Shown in pieces: positions 1 to 11,592 of a stretch of DNA of 64,000 nt. The stretch's first letter is position 1; every line of letters starts with the position of its first letter. The notes below the pieces were generated by a model. The model ran no database searches and was not told the DNA's origin. It saw only the letters and a list, made by a program, of their open reading frames with translations. The translations under genes and the position numbers were made by a program. This DNA comes from Craterostigma plantagineum (lineage: Eukaryota; Streptophyta; Magnoliopsida; Lamiales; Linderniaceae), in NCBI GenBank assembly GCA_027422505.1, contig JAPQWV010001561.1:1-64000 (forward strand), written 5' to 3'.

Positions 1-109
1 AAATTACTTAATTTATATTATAATTATCCAAAATATTTATTTATAGTTATAAATTTCACCATATAAATTGACTTGACATATTTACCGTGTTTTAAACATA
101 CTTGCATAA

Positions 110-634
110 GAGCATCTCCAAGGGATACTTTATTTTTTTGTGTAAACACACAAATAGAGTGCGTCTTTACTCCAATGAGTTTCTATATTTACCACTAATA
201 TTGTGTTGATTAGCAGAGAAGCTCTAGTTCTATAGTACACACGGTTTTCAACACAAAAATAGAATTGTAGTTTCTATCTATTTATATTTTATTAATAGAA
301 TAGTTTTTTATATTTAAAATATTTGATATTTTCTAATAATAATAGTAAAAAGAATATCACTTTTATTTATTTATTGATATATGTCTTTTAATCTAAATAA
401 TATGCCAATTTATAATTTATTTAATTTTAAATATAATACCTTGACTTCTTAATCATTATAATATGAAGTTTAATAAGCCACCAATTATGATATTAAAATA
501 TTAGGAATTTGATTTTTGGTGTCAGTTAATGGATGGAGTAAAAGTTAATGTAAAAAATAGATTTTATGGTTAGAGTAAAAGCTATTATTGTGTAAAATTG
601 CATGTATTTTTATGTTATTGGTTGGAGACGCTAA
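110..634. mobile_element. Possible MITE with short terminal inverted repeats
   Basis: The left end reads GAGCATCTCCAAGG and the right end, on the other strand, reads AGCGTCTCCAACC, which gives an imperfect inverted repeat around about 500 bp of AT-rich, non-coding DNA. GAGCATCTCCA-type ends are common in plant MITEs. No clean target duplication was found, so the boundaries and superfamily are uncertain. Confidence 0.4.
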
Positions 635-639
635 AGAAT

Positions 640-1463
640 GAAACGGAGTGCAATTGAAAAAGGAAGCAAATCACTTTATAATTGAAAACATGACCTTATG
701 TATAGTTTTGCCAGCATACGATAATCCAAAGCATAGAACTCAATTCACTACAGTACTTCAACATAATAAGCTAAACAAACATTTGAAAACCTAGCTTCCA
801 TCTTTCGCTGCATTCACCAGAGAAAATGCCTGCAATTTTTACGACGAAAAGATTTAGTTATATCATACATCACAGCTACATTCGAAAGATTTACGCTAAG
901 CAGATGCAATGGGATGATCTGAAGGAGTTTCACTGATCATTTGAGTCGAAAATAACCAAAGGTCTTCAGCTTCATTCACAAGAAATCAGCACCAATGTTC
1001 ATTCTAAAACTAATGTGAGCTTTAAAACAACCTCAATTTATTTCCAGTTCAGACATACTTTTTCATCGCCTCGCTATGAACACGACATGCTAGTAAGATG
1101 GCCAAAAGACAGAATCAAAGCACATAAGCTGCAAATCATTTATGGAAGCAGAATCTTTTCTTCTCCATAACGGCCATGGGAGATAATTTTCTTCCATATT
1201 TTATGATCAACGAACACAAACATAAGTTAGGTTCCAGGCTTCTATCACTAGTCCCACCAATTGGAAGAATGTGAGGCAAATATACCATGAATTAATCAGC
1301 ATTGAACACCCATGTTTTCGACCCAAAATTTTATAGAAGATAAAGAACTCCACTTTACCTCACGTTAAGATTAGCCAATTGAACATTTGGCTTGGCATGC
1401 ATCTACTTATGACATCATCGGAAAATCAAAAAAGCGCAAGGATTTTACCTAATTCAATCAAAT
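640..1463 (-). other. 3' flank and probable 3' UTR of SEC61G
   Basis: No open frame of note is visible. On the minus strand an AGGTAAAATCC donor-like site lies 14-23 bases after the SEC61G stop (1441-1450). The transcript may therefore have a spliced 3' UTR running through this mixed-composition stretch. This is inference only. Confidence 0.35.
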
Positions 1464-1778
1464 TCAAGTAGCACCAACGATGATGTTGTTAATCGGGATA
1501 AAGATCAGCTTGACGAAAAATCCAACAAATCCCATCACCACGAACCCAATCGCCGTCCGCGTCGCCACCTTCGAAAATTCTGCAGAAGGATATTCAAAAG
1601 GAAACACAAAGAACCCGACCATTTCAGGCATTACTCATCAGATCGAAGCGGAACGACAAGCCTGACGACGTAATCAAAACGTACCTTTGCGATCGGGCTT
1701 GTGGCATCGCTTAACGAGACGAACGCTGTCCTTCGCGAAATCCCTCAGCGGATCGAACACCGAATCCAAAGCATCCAT
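1464..1778 (-). CDS. SEC61G: Protein transport protein Sec61 subunit gamma
   Basis: This is the small tail-anchored subunit of the ER translocon, which works with Sec61 alpha and beta in protein import into the ER. The coding exons are 1685-1778 and 1464-1579, joined at GT (1684-1683) and AG, with a phase-1 junction inside a Glu codon. The 69-residue product has the family's usual length. The polar N-terminal part contains [20 protein letters not shown] and then [12 protein letters not shown] single membrane helix follows at about residues 40-62 ([20 protein letters not shown]), and the protein ends [11 protein letters not shown]. The start is the only ATG before the conserved MDA opening. 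TGGGCC-type motifs lie about 180 bp upstream, and a MULE-like element begins 220 bp upstream. Identification is very secure from the continuous family match. Confidence 0.96.
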
Positions 1779-1952
1779 CGTCTTCCTCTATCTTACTCTC
1801 TGTGATACCACGGAGATAACTTTTCGTATGGGTTTGTTGGAATTCGATGGCGATTTGAGAGATCTACTTTTTATATTGCGATCTTTCAGCTACTATGACG
1901 CTATGTGAATTGACATAAATACCCCTCTTCGAGCACTTAACTTCAGGCTCGT

Positions 1953-1990
1953 GCCCATTGGCCCGCTTTTTTCAATAGGGCCCAGCCTTA
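1953..1990 (-). promoter_or_regulatory. Site II (TGGGCY) cluster upstream of SEC61G
   Basis: Read on the minus strand, this stretch contains GCTGGGCCC, GCGGGCC and ATGGGCA within 38 bp, about 175-210 bp before the SEC61G ATG. TGGGCY site II elements are known binding sites for TCP factors in plant housekeeping promoters. Their function here is inferred. Confidence 0.5.
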
Positions 1991-2489
1991 CATTTAAGGT
2001 TAATTATCAGTCGCCCCGTTAAGATGTTTAAGTAATTTTCAGGCCCCAACAAAGTTCCATTTAGCATTAAGGATCTACTTTTCAAACTCTTAGAGAAAAA
2101 GACTCAAACTATGCGATATGACATACATACCCTCTAACAGATGCGAAATTTACAATCCATTGCCATCGTCTTCTCCAACGAGCGATTTTCGCTGCAAGCT
2201 CGAATCCCTTAGAAAACTTCAAGCTCGATTTGTATTGCTAACTTTGCAGCTTTAATCGTCAGAAATCTTTGACATTGGAGCCGAAAATGATAAACATAAA
2301 TCGTTGAGATTGAAAAAAATCTTCAAAAGATTTATGAAAGCTAGAAAAAAACTTATATATACAAATAACAGAAATCGTTGAGACTGTAGCCGAAAATATC
2401 AAAGTTTATGTTGATATTATTGTTAATTTGATCGTGGGTATGATTTGTATATCAAATTTGCAGCTTTAATCGTCAGAAATAACGAATAT

Positions 2490-3050
2490 AGCAAAAAATA
2501 ACAAATGCATTATAGATAATAACAAATGTTGACTTAGAAGTAACACATCGCTGAAAGGTAATAACGCCTTGTGTATCGTAAATAACACATTGTGTATACA
2601 AGTAATGGATCGAAAGAAATAAAACGAAAATCACAAACGACACTAAAAAAACAGATGAAAAGTGCATAAATCTCTGCATTACTGACTCAATAAGGTAAAA
2701 TAGACCTCAATTTCTCATGGGTACCTCGATTTATACCGATTAGTTACAAGAAACGGATATTATATTTTCCCTAAATTGTGTAAAAAAGAAATACTTATAA
2801 CATAGCAAAATATAACAAATTGTCTTATGGATAATAACAAATGTTGACTCATAAGTAACACATCACTGAAAGATAATAACGCCTTGTTTGTCGTCAATAA
2901 CAGATACTGTATTCAAGTAATTGATGATCGAACGGAATAAATGAAAATCACAAACGACACTAAAAACAGATGAAAACTGCATAATCTCAGCGTTTGTGAC
3001 TGAATAAAGTTTTTCCGTCCTCAATTTCAGATGGGTCTTACTAATAAAGA
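2490..3050. repeat. Two tandem copies of a ~312-bp unit in element A
   Basis: The landmarks AATAACAAATGTTGACT, GTAACACATC, AATAACGCCTTG and AATAACACATTG recur about 311 bp apart; the block beginning near 2692 repeats near 3003. The copies are diverged, the second more so. The same unit forms the array at 4480-5360. Confidence 0.7.
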
Positions 3051-3832
3051 CAATTTTTTATGTATCGAGTGAATTCGTGCTTCCACCCCCAAATAAAAAA
3101 TTTCGTTCAGAAACCAATTCAATATCGACTTCAACGGCCGAACAAGGTAAAAGCGACTGAATAAGATAAAATCGAATCAAACGAGTCTTAATATTAAAAG
3201 AAAAAAGTAAGTCGATAACCGTGAAATTGAGAAAATTTCGTTTTAAAAGTGACTTAAAACGTTTTTTAAGCGAGTAACAGTTTACCCAACAAATATAACA
3301 CATATATATGTAAAAAAAATACTTCATTGAGAATATTCTAGAAGCTTCTGGACCGTCAGAGAATTTAACAGAATTGTCAGAGAATATTTACAGGACTTTC
3401 GCAAAATTGTACTACATTAATTGGAGATAATAACACATGTTAGGTAAAGAAAAACAACACGAACTCAACTAATAACACATTGATCAATACTGATACCTCA
3501 TAAATGATGTTCAGTACCACGTCAATAATTCGATTAATTCGTACAAAAATACACTTTTATTTTGGATGCTAATATGGATGTTCATGTAAATATATAATTT
3601 GATGAAGTTTAATCACAACATTCCTTTAAAAGACACAATAAGCGAAATTTGATGTCAATAGACGAATATTGATCTCACTAGATATATAAATATATAGTCC
3701 TCCATTGCAAAACATAGACTATCACATCTTTCAATGGAACATAACATTATGAATTGCACCACGAACATGTTTAAACATCAACATTAAAGTACTAATAACA
3801 TTTATAGACCACAACACAAAATACTAAGCTCA

Positions 3833-4030
3833 AAACCCTAAATCCGAGGCCTGAAACCATAAACCCTAAATCCTAAACCCCGAACCCCAAATTTTTTTAA
3901 GATTGTAGAAATACCTGCACAAGGCGTGGATCGTTCCCCCAAAATTTCATGTCGTAAACCCTTAATCTTAACCTCGAACCTCTAAGTCCTAAACCCCAAA
4001 AACTACCCAAAAACCCTAGCGCATAGACGA
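3833..4030. repeat. Degenerate telomere-like CCCTAAA patch
   Basis: Scattered AACCCTAAAT, TAAACCCTAAATCC and TAAACCCC words make a loose interstitial version of the plant telomere repeat inside element A. The copies are interrupted and not strictly periodic, so this is a decayed patch or chance enrichment rather than a working telomere. Confidence 0.45.
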
Positions 4031-4479
4031 TAACAAATTATCCAGAAACCCTAGTGCATAGACGGTAATTTATAACAAATTGGTAACAATTAACCCTTAT
4101 GGTACCACATTAATCTGTCCATAAAATTTTTGTAATATCCCGCCGAACAATTCAGAAATTCTACGGTGGCGCAAGAAACTTTAAGGCTATGGGTCTCTCG
4201 AATTTACGTGTATTACCTTCAATTTCAACTAGAAACATGCTTCGGTCTACAAATATTTTTATTGTTTGCGTCGACAAAATTTTAAGATTCCGTCCCGACA
4301 CCGTCGCGCTCGTGAGATCCGCAACAGAGAAATCAATATTAATTTATAAATGGGTTTAACCAAGGCAACTATCGATATTATTGTATGTGATAAACCCAAT
4401 CGAAGAAATTGCTAAGATTGCAGATGCTATGACCGTATATGTTGAAATTATCGTCAATTTCATATGAATGTTGATAAGT

Positions 4480-5360
4480 TTCACAAAATAACAAATATCT
4501 TCAAGGTAATAACAAATGTTGACTCAAAAATAATACATCGCTGAAAGTTAATAACGTCTTGTTTGTCATATATAACACATTCTGTATACAAATAATGGAT
4601 CGGGATAAAAAAACAAAAATCACAAACGACACTTAAAAACAGATGAAAACTGCATAAATCACGTCGTTATTGACTCAATAAGGTAAAATAGACCTCAATT
4701 TCTCATGGGTACCTCGAATTTATACCTGATTTGTTGCAAGAAACGGATATCATATTTTCCCTAAATCGTGTAAAAAAGAAATACTTATAACATAGCAAAA
4801 ATACAAATATCTTATGGTTAATAACAAATGTAGACTTAGAAGTAACAAGTCGCTGAATGATAATAACGCCTTGTTGTCGTAAATAACACATTCTGTATAC
4901 AAATAATGGACCGGGATAGAAAGAACTAAAATCACAAACGACACTAAAAAACAGATGAAAACGGCATAAATCACGTCGTTATTGACTCAATAAGGTAAAA
5001 TAGACCTCAATTTCTCATGGGTACCTCGAATTTATACCGATTAGTTGCAAGAAACGGATATTATATTTTCCCTAAATCGTGTATAAAAGAAATACTTATA
5101 ACATAGCAAAAAACTAACAAATATCTAATGGATAATAACAAATGTAGACTTAGAAGTAACACGTCACTGAAAGTTAATAACGCTATGTTTGTCGTAAATA
5201 ACACATTCTGTATTAAACCAATGGATCGGGGGAAATACAACGAAAGTCACAAACGACACTAAAAACGGATGAAAACTGCATAAATCTCGGCGTTATTGAC
5301 TCAATAAGGTAAAATAGACTTCGATTTCTCATGGGTACCTCAAATTTATACCGGTACTTG
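4480..5360. repeat. Three tandem copies of a ~313-bp unit in element A
   Basis: The word AAGGTAAAATAGACCTCAA occurs at about 4680, 4993 and (variant) 5307, spaced 313-314 bp apart. Each unit carries the same run of TAACA-bearing words, a CATGGGTACCTC word and a GAAACGGATATTATATTTTCC word. The units are more alike here than in the 2490-3050 array, which suggests recent tandem amplification. Confidence 0.8.
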
Positions 5361-5868
5361 CAATTTATGTCGACATCTAGATTCGATTTACCATTATTTT
5401 TCGAATTTACACCCTAATTAGACAAGCAAATTCTACCTCGTGCATCGTCAATATCATAATGAATCCAACATGACATGTCGAATCGGTTAGATGGGTCAAT
5501 CGGATTTTTTTGTGTTCAATTCAGTGTACGAAAAATGAGTTCGAAAAAATTCTGTTGATAACGTTTTGCAGTAGCAAAGTAACACAATGTTGTTGAAAAA
5601 TAACGTATTTGTTTCGTATAGTAACACTATGTTGTAACTGTATAACATATAATGAAGTAAAAGTAACGGTTCATATAAGACCAAAAAAGCACGCGTGACT
5701 TTCGCTGGAAAAAAAGAGCAAAGGGTATTTTCGTCAAATTCTAGTTTTGGGTCCTTCACTCGATTTTTACAAAGAGTGGGTCTCTTAAACTTATTCATTT
5801 TCTGACAGGTCTGACAGGTAAATGAAAACTTTTTAGGGGGCCTGAACAGAAATATTCCCTACATTTTA

Positions 5869-6717
5869 ACTGTAATAAATATACCATTGACACGTTTGTA
5901 TTATCCCAAATCCACATACGATAGTTAATAATTTCACTGAAATCAACCAAGAGTTAAAACATTATTTCGACTTACTATTTTGCAATTCCTTCTGCACCGA
6001 TGTCCGATAGGAGTCAGGGCCTGATTAAAATTCATGTTTTATATTTGTAAATTAAACATTTTCGATAGAATATAGTATGTGTGTATTTGAGATTTTTTTT
6101 AAAAATAAAAAATAAAAAAATAGATACGTCGATGAACGAGTTCAACTTATGAAATTTCCCCCATCTTTTCAACCAATTTCCCAAACTGCAATGTTATTTT
6201 ATCATCGTATTTACCGATGGAGACGGTAGAACCGAACATTACCCATTGAGTTGTCGTAATTCTAGTGCTCGATTTGTTGTACTTACCGAAATATCAGAGA
6301 TCCTCACAGCCTTAGGGTGCATTGGTATGCGGAATTCAACGCGAAAAAGAAAAGAAAAATTGTATATCATTGTACAATACGATTCATTTCATGACACATT
6401 CGCGTTCGGAATTAAGCATTTCTGCGGAATTTGAAAATGAATTAATATCATTGAAAAAAGAAAATGATTGTATTCAAACTCGTTACATGAATAATTTTAA
6501 AAAAAATGGGCCATGGTACTTCGAGCATCAAACTAATAGGTCTATCCACCTGGATTAAAAATTACTGCTACAAAACCCTAATTTGAGATCTATCCCTCTA
6601 AGATATTCACACAAGAGGACTAAACACAATACAATAACTAAAAAAGATCGCAAGGGGACACACAAAATAGTTATATATATATATATATATATATATGGAA
6701 TTTTGAATTTCATTAAA
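5869..6717. other. Intergenic, AT-rich, no gene seen
   Basis: This lies between element A and the 3' end of the FATB gene. Short open frames here lack family features. A TTGGTATGCGGAATTC word near 6324 resembles the end of the MITE at 18813-18957, so a decayed relative may lie at about 6320-6440. Confidence 0.4.
6670..6697. repeat. (AT)n microsatellite
   Basis: About 13 AT dinucleotides lie immediately 3' of the FATB stop codon. Confidence 0.85.
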
Positions 6718-8807
6718 TTAATGCTTGTACTGCCAAATGGATCGAGCGCGAACAATCTCGGCTTGATCGGCCTCCATGCGAAGGAGATGCGTGCATTTGA
6801 AATCTTCGTCGCTCTGATCCGATTTGTTGTTCATGCTCGTCAACGATTCCAAGACATTCGATTGGTTACACTCTCGTCTGTATTCCAACGTTATGCTCTT
6901 CATGTTGTATTTCTCCAGGACTTTCATAGGCACGCTCTGCGCAGAATATGCAAGAAATATTTGAACACTTCTATATTTACCATCGTGTTGGAAATAAAAT
7001 TGAAAATTAAAACACGATACACTCCCTTTTCAAGCTTAAGATGTTCGGTGACTCAACATGGTATCACATGTCAAGGACCAAAGAGTCTTCTTCGGTAAGA
7101 ATCACTATGACTACCCAATATATGAAAATTAGACTTCTAAGGTTAAATGTAAGGAAATCAGCATAGACGTGATGTGATCTGTTGCAAATATAATTGAGAA
7201 TTAAAATAATACACTCCCTTCGAGCTTAAGCTTTTAGGTGAAGTGGTAGCGAATCTCAGGGGCGAAAGAGTCTTAGGTACAAATCCTCGCCACCACGCTT
7301 TAATGAAAATAGGCTAGATAATAAAAAAAATCAACTTAGACGTGAAGGGGCATGTTGGAAATATAAGATACAATTAAAATATATATGATATACTTCTCTT
7401 TACGTTTAAGCTCTTAGGTGAAATGTTCATTCAGTCATCGATTTTTTTATATAAAGTGGGAAATGAGTGTTGTTTCATAGCATACCTCAAGAATCCAACC
7501 TATGTACTTGACGTTGTTTACGTGCTGGTTAACGTCCATGTCGCTCCATCTCGGCTGTGGTGGTTACAAGATCATAAAAAGTACACTTTTTTTTATTGCA
7601 TGAGATCAAAAGGTAATATAAAAATATAGATGTAATAATACTTACGGCGAGGCCCGTTCGAATTCGATCTGTGGTTTGATCGTTAAGCTTTCCGATGCTT
7701 TCCCGATCGATGTCTTGCGCTTCTATGGATGCCCTATTGAGATAGAATTGTTGGAGCTCTTCCTTCACTTCTTCTGGGATTTTACTAAGCCTTCTTGTTT
7801 CTCTATTCATTGTCACCCATGTACTTTGGAGAGAAAAAAATACAAAGACTTATAAGATAGCTTCAAAGGGAAAGCAAACAATAATTGCATATGTAGGGAT
7901 GATCACCTCTAACCCAAATCGTAAACCCTTAATAGGGTTCAGTCTAAAACAAATTGATAATAGAGGGAGTAGCCCACAACAGTCTTTTTTATCAATTAAT
8001 TTAAACGACACACAATACATATATATAATCATATATATAATATATATATATATATATGTTTGAAAAACCTTGTTGCTTTGGTTATGATTTTCTGAGTGCT
8101 GTAGTCTCTAATAATCCAATCCCTACGCATTCCATTCTTGCCTGCTGCGTCCACCCAAGTATCAATCTCCACAACATCTCCCCTGCACTTGCATTAAATA
8201 AATTACGTATATTAACATTAGTCAAAAATTATTATTCCATCTTACAACAATATAATCATCTTACCAAGAGCTATATTTCTCAATTTCCACTTGTATCCTC
8301 GTGACAACCCATATTAATTTCCTTACGCTCATCTCACGCGTAGCACCAAACCCTTCTCCAGCAACACCAGAATTTGCCACGTGGTTCAATGCTGTCTCCT
8401 ACACAGAGACAGTTCTTGTCCAAATTATATTACATTCAACTTAAAGAAAAAGTAAATTTGAAAACCTGAAGAAGATTCATAATGGTCTCCATCGTTGCAG
8501 TTTTATCAGGTCCGATCTCATAGGACCTTATTACAAAAGACTGTCTGAAAACGAACTTATCCTCAGCAAACTTCCCCAACAAAAACTCATAATTCTTATT
8601 TTTATTCGAAATATTCCTCCCATCTGCGATCATCTTAGCGTTCTTCTCTACGCAAATCCCATTCACTTTCCTCGTATTCAATATAGGGTAAGCATTCATC
8701 ATCTTCGTCATGCTACACTGCTCGATATTCTTCGTCATCATATGGTCATCTTTTTTCGAGTAGTTTTGATAATTTATGGAGGAGTTTATATGAGCGATGA
8801 GGGCCAT
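6718..8807 (-). CDS. FATB: FatB-type acyl-ACP thioesterase (plastid)
   Basis: The enzyme hydrolyses acyl-ACP to free fatty acid and so ends plastid fatty-acid synthesis. FatB types prefer saturated chains. The exons are 8466-8807, 8265-8398, 8069-8182, 7646-7823, 7486-7554 and 6718-6936. All have GT-AG borders, and the phases join to 351 residues plus stop. The first hot-dog half contains FVIRSYEIGPDKTATMET and LIWVVTRIQVEIEKY, then GKNGMRRDW. The second half contains PRWSDMDVNQHVNNVKYIGW and SITLEYRREC. By family position the catalytic set is Asp263, Asn265, His267 and Glu301, all present. ETALNHV and RLSKIPEEV mark it as FatB rather than FatA. The roughly 75-residue N-terminus is polar and shorter than usual for FatB (about 400 aa in total). 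An upstream exon coding the rest of the transit peptide, or a diverged paralogue, is possible. Confidence 0.92.
6990..7425. repeat. Three diverged direct repeats in FATB intron 5
   Basis: Blocks starting near 6990, 7180 and 7350 share the order (T)TGGAAATA, AATTAAAA, TACACTCCCTT and GCTTAAGCTNTTAGGTGA. Spacing is about 170-190 bp. They look like old tandem copies of a repeat of unknown class. The intron (6937-7485) is the longest in the gene. Confidence 0.5.
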
Positions 8808-8870
8808 TGTTGATTTCTTTTAATATTTTTTTTTTTTTCTGAATCTTGATCGAAGAGGGGAACCTCGTTA

Positions 8871-8880
8871 GATATATAGG
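8871..8880 (-). promoter_or_regulatory. Candidate TATA box of FATB
   Basis: CCTATATATC on the minus strand lies about 65 bp before the FATB ATG. This spacing is plausible for a short 5' UTR. AT-rich context makes chance occurrence possible. Confidence 0.35.
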
Positions 8881-9294
8881 GTGTGTTTGTTGTGGTTTGT
8901 ATGTTGTTTTTGATGACTTGTGTAATAAGAGTGGTTGATCTAACAATAGAAAAAAGGTGATTTTTTTATTTGATTGAATTAAAAGGCTTCTATGCAGCTT
9001 AACCACTATTGTGTATTGAGTGGGTGAGATTTATATGGAGGACTCAACAAGTTTGACTGGTTTGCCCGTTTATGTAGAGAGGTGTTGTGCGCTTCTTTGA
9101 TTATTATTACATAAATATATATAATATATATTTAGATATTTGTGTATAAAACAATATATAATATCAATCATATGCAAAACTGATTTTATTTGTAAGGTTA
9201 GTGTTTGATGATGTGCTCTTCAACATCACTCACGGTGCCTAGAGTTTCTCACTATACAACGGTCAACTTTTTTTTTTTTTTATAATAAGATTAA

Positions 9295-9707
9295 GGGGAA
9301 ATTAAAATTAGGTCACTAAGTATACATGTTTTCGTTTTTGTGTCACTATGTTTGATAATTGCAAAAGTAGGTCACTAAATTTTCATGTGAAAACAATTTT
9401 GGGTCATTTTTCAATTTTAGGTCTCTGAGAATATATTTTTTCGATTTTGGGTCACTAAGTTTACATTTATTCAATTTTGGGTCACTCATTTGGTATTAAT
9501 GTTATAAACATATTGACCCAAAATTGAAAAAAAATCTAAACTTAGTGACTCAAAATCGAAAAAATATATTCTTAGTGACCTAAAATTGAAAAATGACCCA
9601 AAAAATTGTTTTCACATGAAAAGTTAGTGACCTACTTTTGCAGTTATCAAATATAGTGACCCAAAACGAAAATTATATACTTAGTGACCTAGTTTTATAA
9701 TTTTGCC
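9295..9707. mobile_element. MULE-type foldback MITE, perfect 9-bp duplication
   Basis: A 413-bp element is flanked by perfect TAAGATTAA duplications (9286-9294 and 9708-9716). Its two halves are near-complete inverted copies of about 200 bp. Each arm is a run of AGGTCACTAAGT / GGGTCACTA words spaced about 40 bp apart. There is no coding frame. It sits about 490 bp upstream of the FATB start. Nine-base duplications point to the Mutator superfamily. Confidence 0.85.
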
Positions 9708-9716
9708 TAAGATTAA

Positions 9717-10442
9717 TTCAAATGATAAGAAACGATGGGCATGATGAACTTTCTTTATCAAAAGAATGCTCAAAACGTTTTATGTGAATGCTCTTTAACT
9801 TTAAATAAAATCTAGTTGAGTATCCTCAAAATATGTGGAAGAAAACAGACATCATGCACAACTAAAAATTTAGGGATAAGGCATAACCTCGGAATATTTA
9901 AAGGGATGTAACTATATTTGTCGACTGTTCACAGTACAAGACGGTGTATTATAAATCAAAGGGCTATGTGGGTATAATTGGTATATGAATAAGTTGCATA
10001 TCTGTGTATAACCATACATGCCTTGTATACATCTATTACAAGGATTTGTATAGGCCTTGTATATTCATACCCATCTAGGTGGTTATGGGGTGTGTATCAC
10101 TAATCCATACACATATACACATCTCAAACTCTATCAAACGCAATTTATATCATTACACACACATATCAAACATATTAAAATATACATCAACAAAATCCTT
10201 GTATAGTAACTTATACCCATGTAATCCCTAAATATCAAACGAGCCCAAGCTTAATGTCCGCACTAATTGCCACATACTTTCCTATAATTCGCTAATTATT
10301 TTTTCATTTATTAGTAATCGGTTTAATGAGTGCAATGGGCATGTTCAGTTTATTATTAACTAGCATGTTTAGCAGTAGCACCCACTGTGTTTGTACAAAA
10401 TATTTTTATTTTATATATGGACATTTTATATTATTAAGTTAA
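9717..10442. other. Intergenic; possible end of an unplaced MITE
   Basis: No gene is visible. Words such as CTTGTATA and CATACCCATCTAG recur in 9990-10240. A GGGCTCGTTTGATATTTAGG-like end is readable on the minus strand near 10235-10254, typical of PIF/Harbinger-like MITEs, but I could not find its partner. Confidence 0.35.
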
Positions 10443-10451
10443 TTAAAGGAA

Positions 10452-10866
10452 GGTGAATTGATAGAAAAATACCAATTATACAAATTTGCAAGTCAGTACC
10501 CATGTCAGAAATTCTTTTATATAAGTACCCGTTTGACTGTCCGTACCATTTTCCTGGTCTTGACGTACCTTTTTATATGTATATTGTGTACCACATTACG
10601 CATTTATATGGTACCAATATATGGTACTATATACGTTCGATACGATATCTTGCGGCTGACTATATGATCTATATGATGGTACCACTTTATAGCTGTATCA
10701 CGTACCATAATACATTTCTCTATGCTACCTAAATGTGTGATATGATGTACCTTTTGGCAGGCCAATGTGCAAAAAATTTATTCTGACGGGTACCTGATAA
10801 AAAAAGACTAACAGGGTACCGACTTGCTAATATTTTATATTAATGGGTATTTTTATGTAAATTCCC
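10452..10866. mobile_element. MULE-type foldback element, perfect 9-bp duplication
   Basis: A 415-bp element lies between perfect TTAAAGGAA duplications (10443-10451 and 10867-10875). The left end GGTGAATTGATAGAAAAATA and the right end (minus strand) GGGAATTTACATAAAAATAC start inverted arms that share AAATACC, GCAAGTCNGTACCC and GGTACCCGT words. The core is rich in GTACC/GGTAC. Short frames inside are not credible genes. Confidence 0.8.
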
Positions 10867-11013
10867 TTAAAGGAATCATATTTTAATTTAAGGTTAAAAT
10901 TGTAATAAACTAAAATATTATGAGTAAATTTATAATTGAACACTTATTAAATTGAAGGACCGACAAATTTAAACAAGGTATGTGTTTATAGAAGAGTACA
11001 AATAGTTAAGAGG

Positions 11014-11150
11014 AAACCCAAAATAGTCTCCGTGGTTTACCACATGGACCACTTTAGTCTCTGATGTCAATTTTGAACCAATTTAGTCCCTTCGTTAGTT
11101 TGACCGTTAATTTTGACAGAAAATGCAACGTGTCAGCATGTGATTGGCCT
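11014..11150. mobile_element. One end of a MULE-like element (remnant)
   Basis: AATAGTCTCCGTGGTTTACC followed by ACTTTAGTC and AATTTAGTCCCTTCGTTAG is a repeat style often seen at ends of plant MITEs and MULEs. No matching opposite end is seen before the copia fragment at 11340. Confidence 0.35.
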
Positions 11151-11592
11151 GACTTACAAAATCATAATTACTATTGAAAAAGGGAGAAAAAGTTCAAAAA
11201 AAAAAAGAAAAACACGGCAAATTAAATAAAATAAAAAATAAAAAGAGAATATAAAATAACTTTAAATATAATAACTAAAAATATAAAAAATAGATAGAGA
11301 ATAAAAAATATTTTAAAAATCGTTAAAATACAGGAATGAGGTCGAAGATTCTCGTAAACTTCGAGTGACAATTTTTATGTTTATTTTAGTTTTTACTTTT
11401 TATTAGTTTTTTTTATAAATTATGCTTTATTGAATCGAGCACGTAAACATCGAATTGAAGTCAAATAATCACAGAATTAAGTTATCAGATCGAAAATAAT
11501 TTTTGCGCCAAAACTGTTCTTCGCACGGAACAGTTTCAGGATTGAATTTCGATCCGATTCTAACAATTTTTTATTCAAAACAGAGCGAATCT

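Larger units (their letters stand above)
1998..5859. mobile_element. Element A: 3.86-kb MULE-like repeat-filled transposon
   Basis: The element is flanked by 9-bp duplications TACATTTAA (1989-1997) and TACATTTTA (5860-5868), which differ at one base. The left end opens GGTTAATTATCAGTCGCCCC. The right end, on the other strand, opens GGGAATATTTCTGTTCAGGC. Both resemble the ends of element B (19931-23707), whose ends read GGGTAAATTTGGGTTCAG and GGGGAAATTTGAATTCAG. Nine-base duplications are the known signature of Mutator-like elements. The interior has no convincing coding frame. It holds two arrays of a roughly 313-bp unit, a telomere-like patch and very many TAACA/TGTTA motifs. It is probably non-autonomous; a Helitron or hAT assignment fits the ends poorly. 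Confidence 0.7.
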
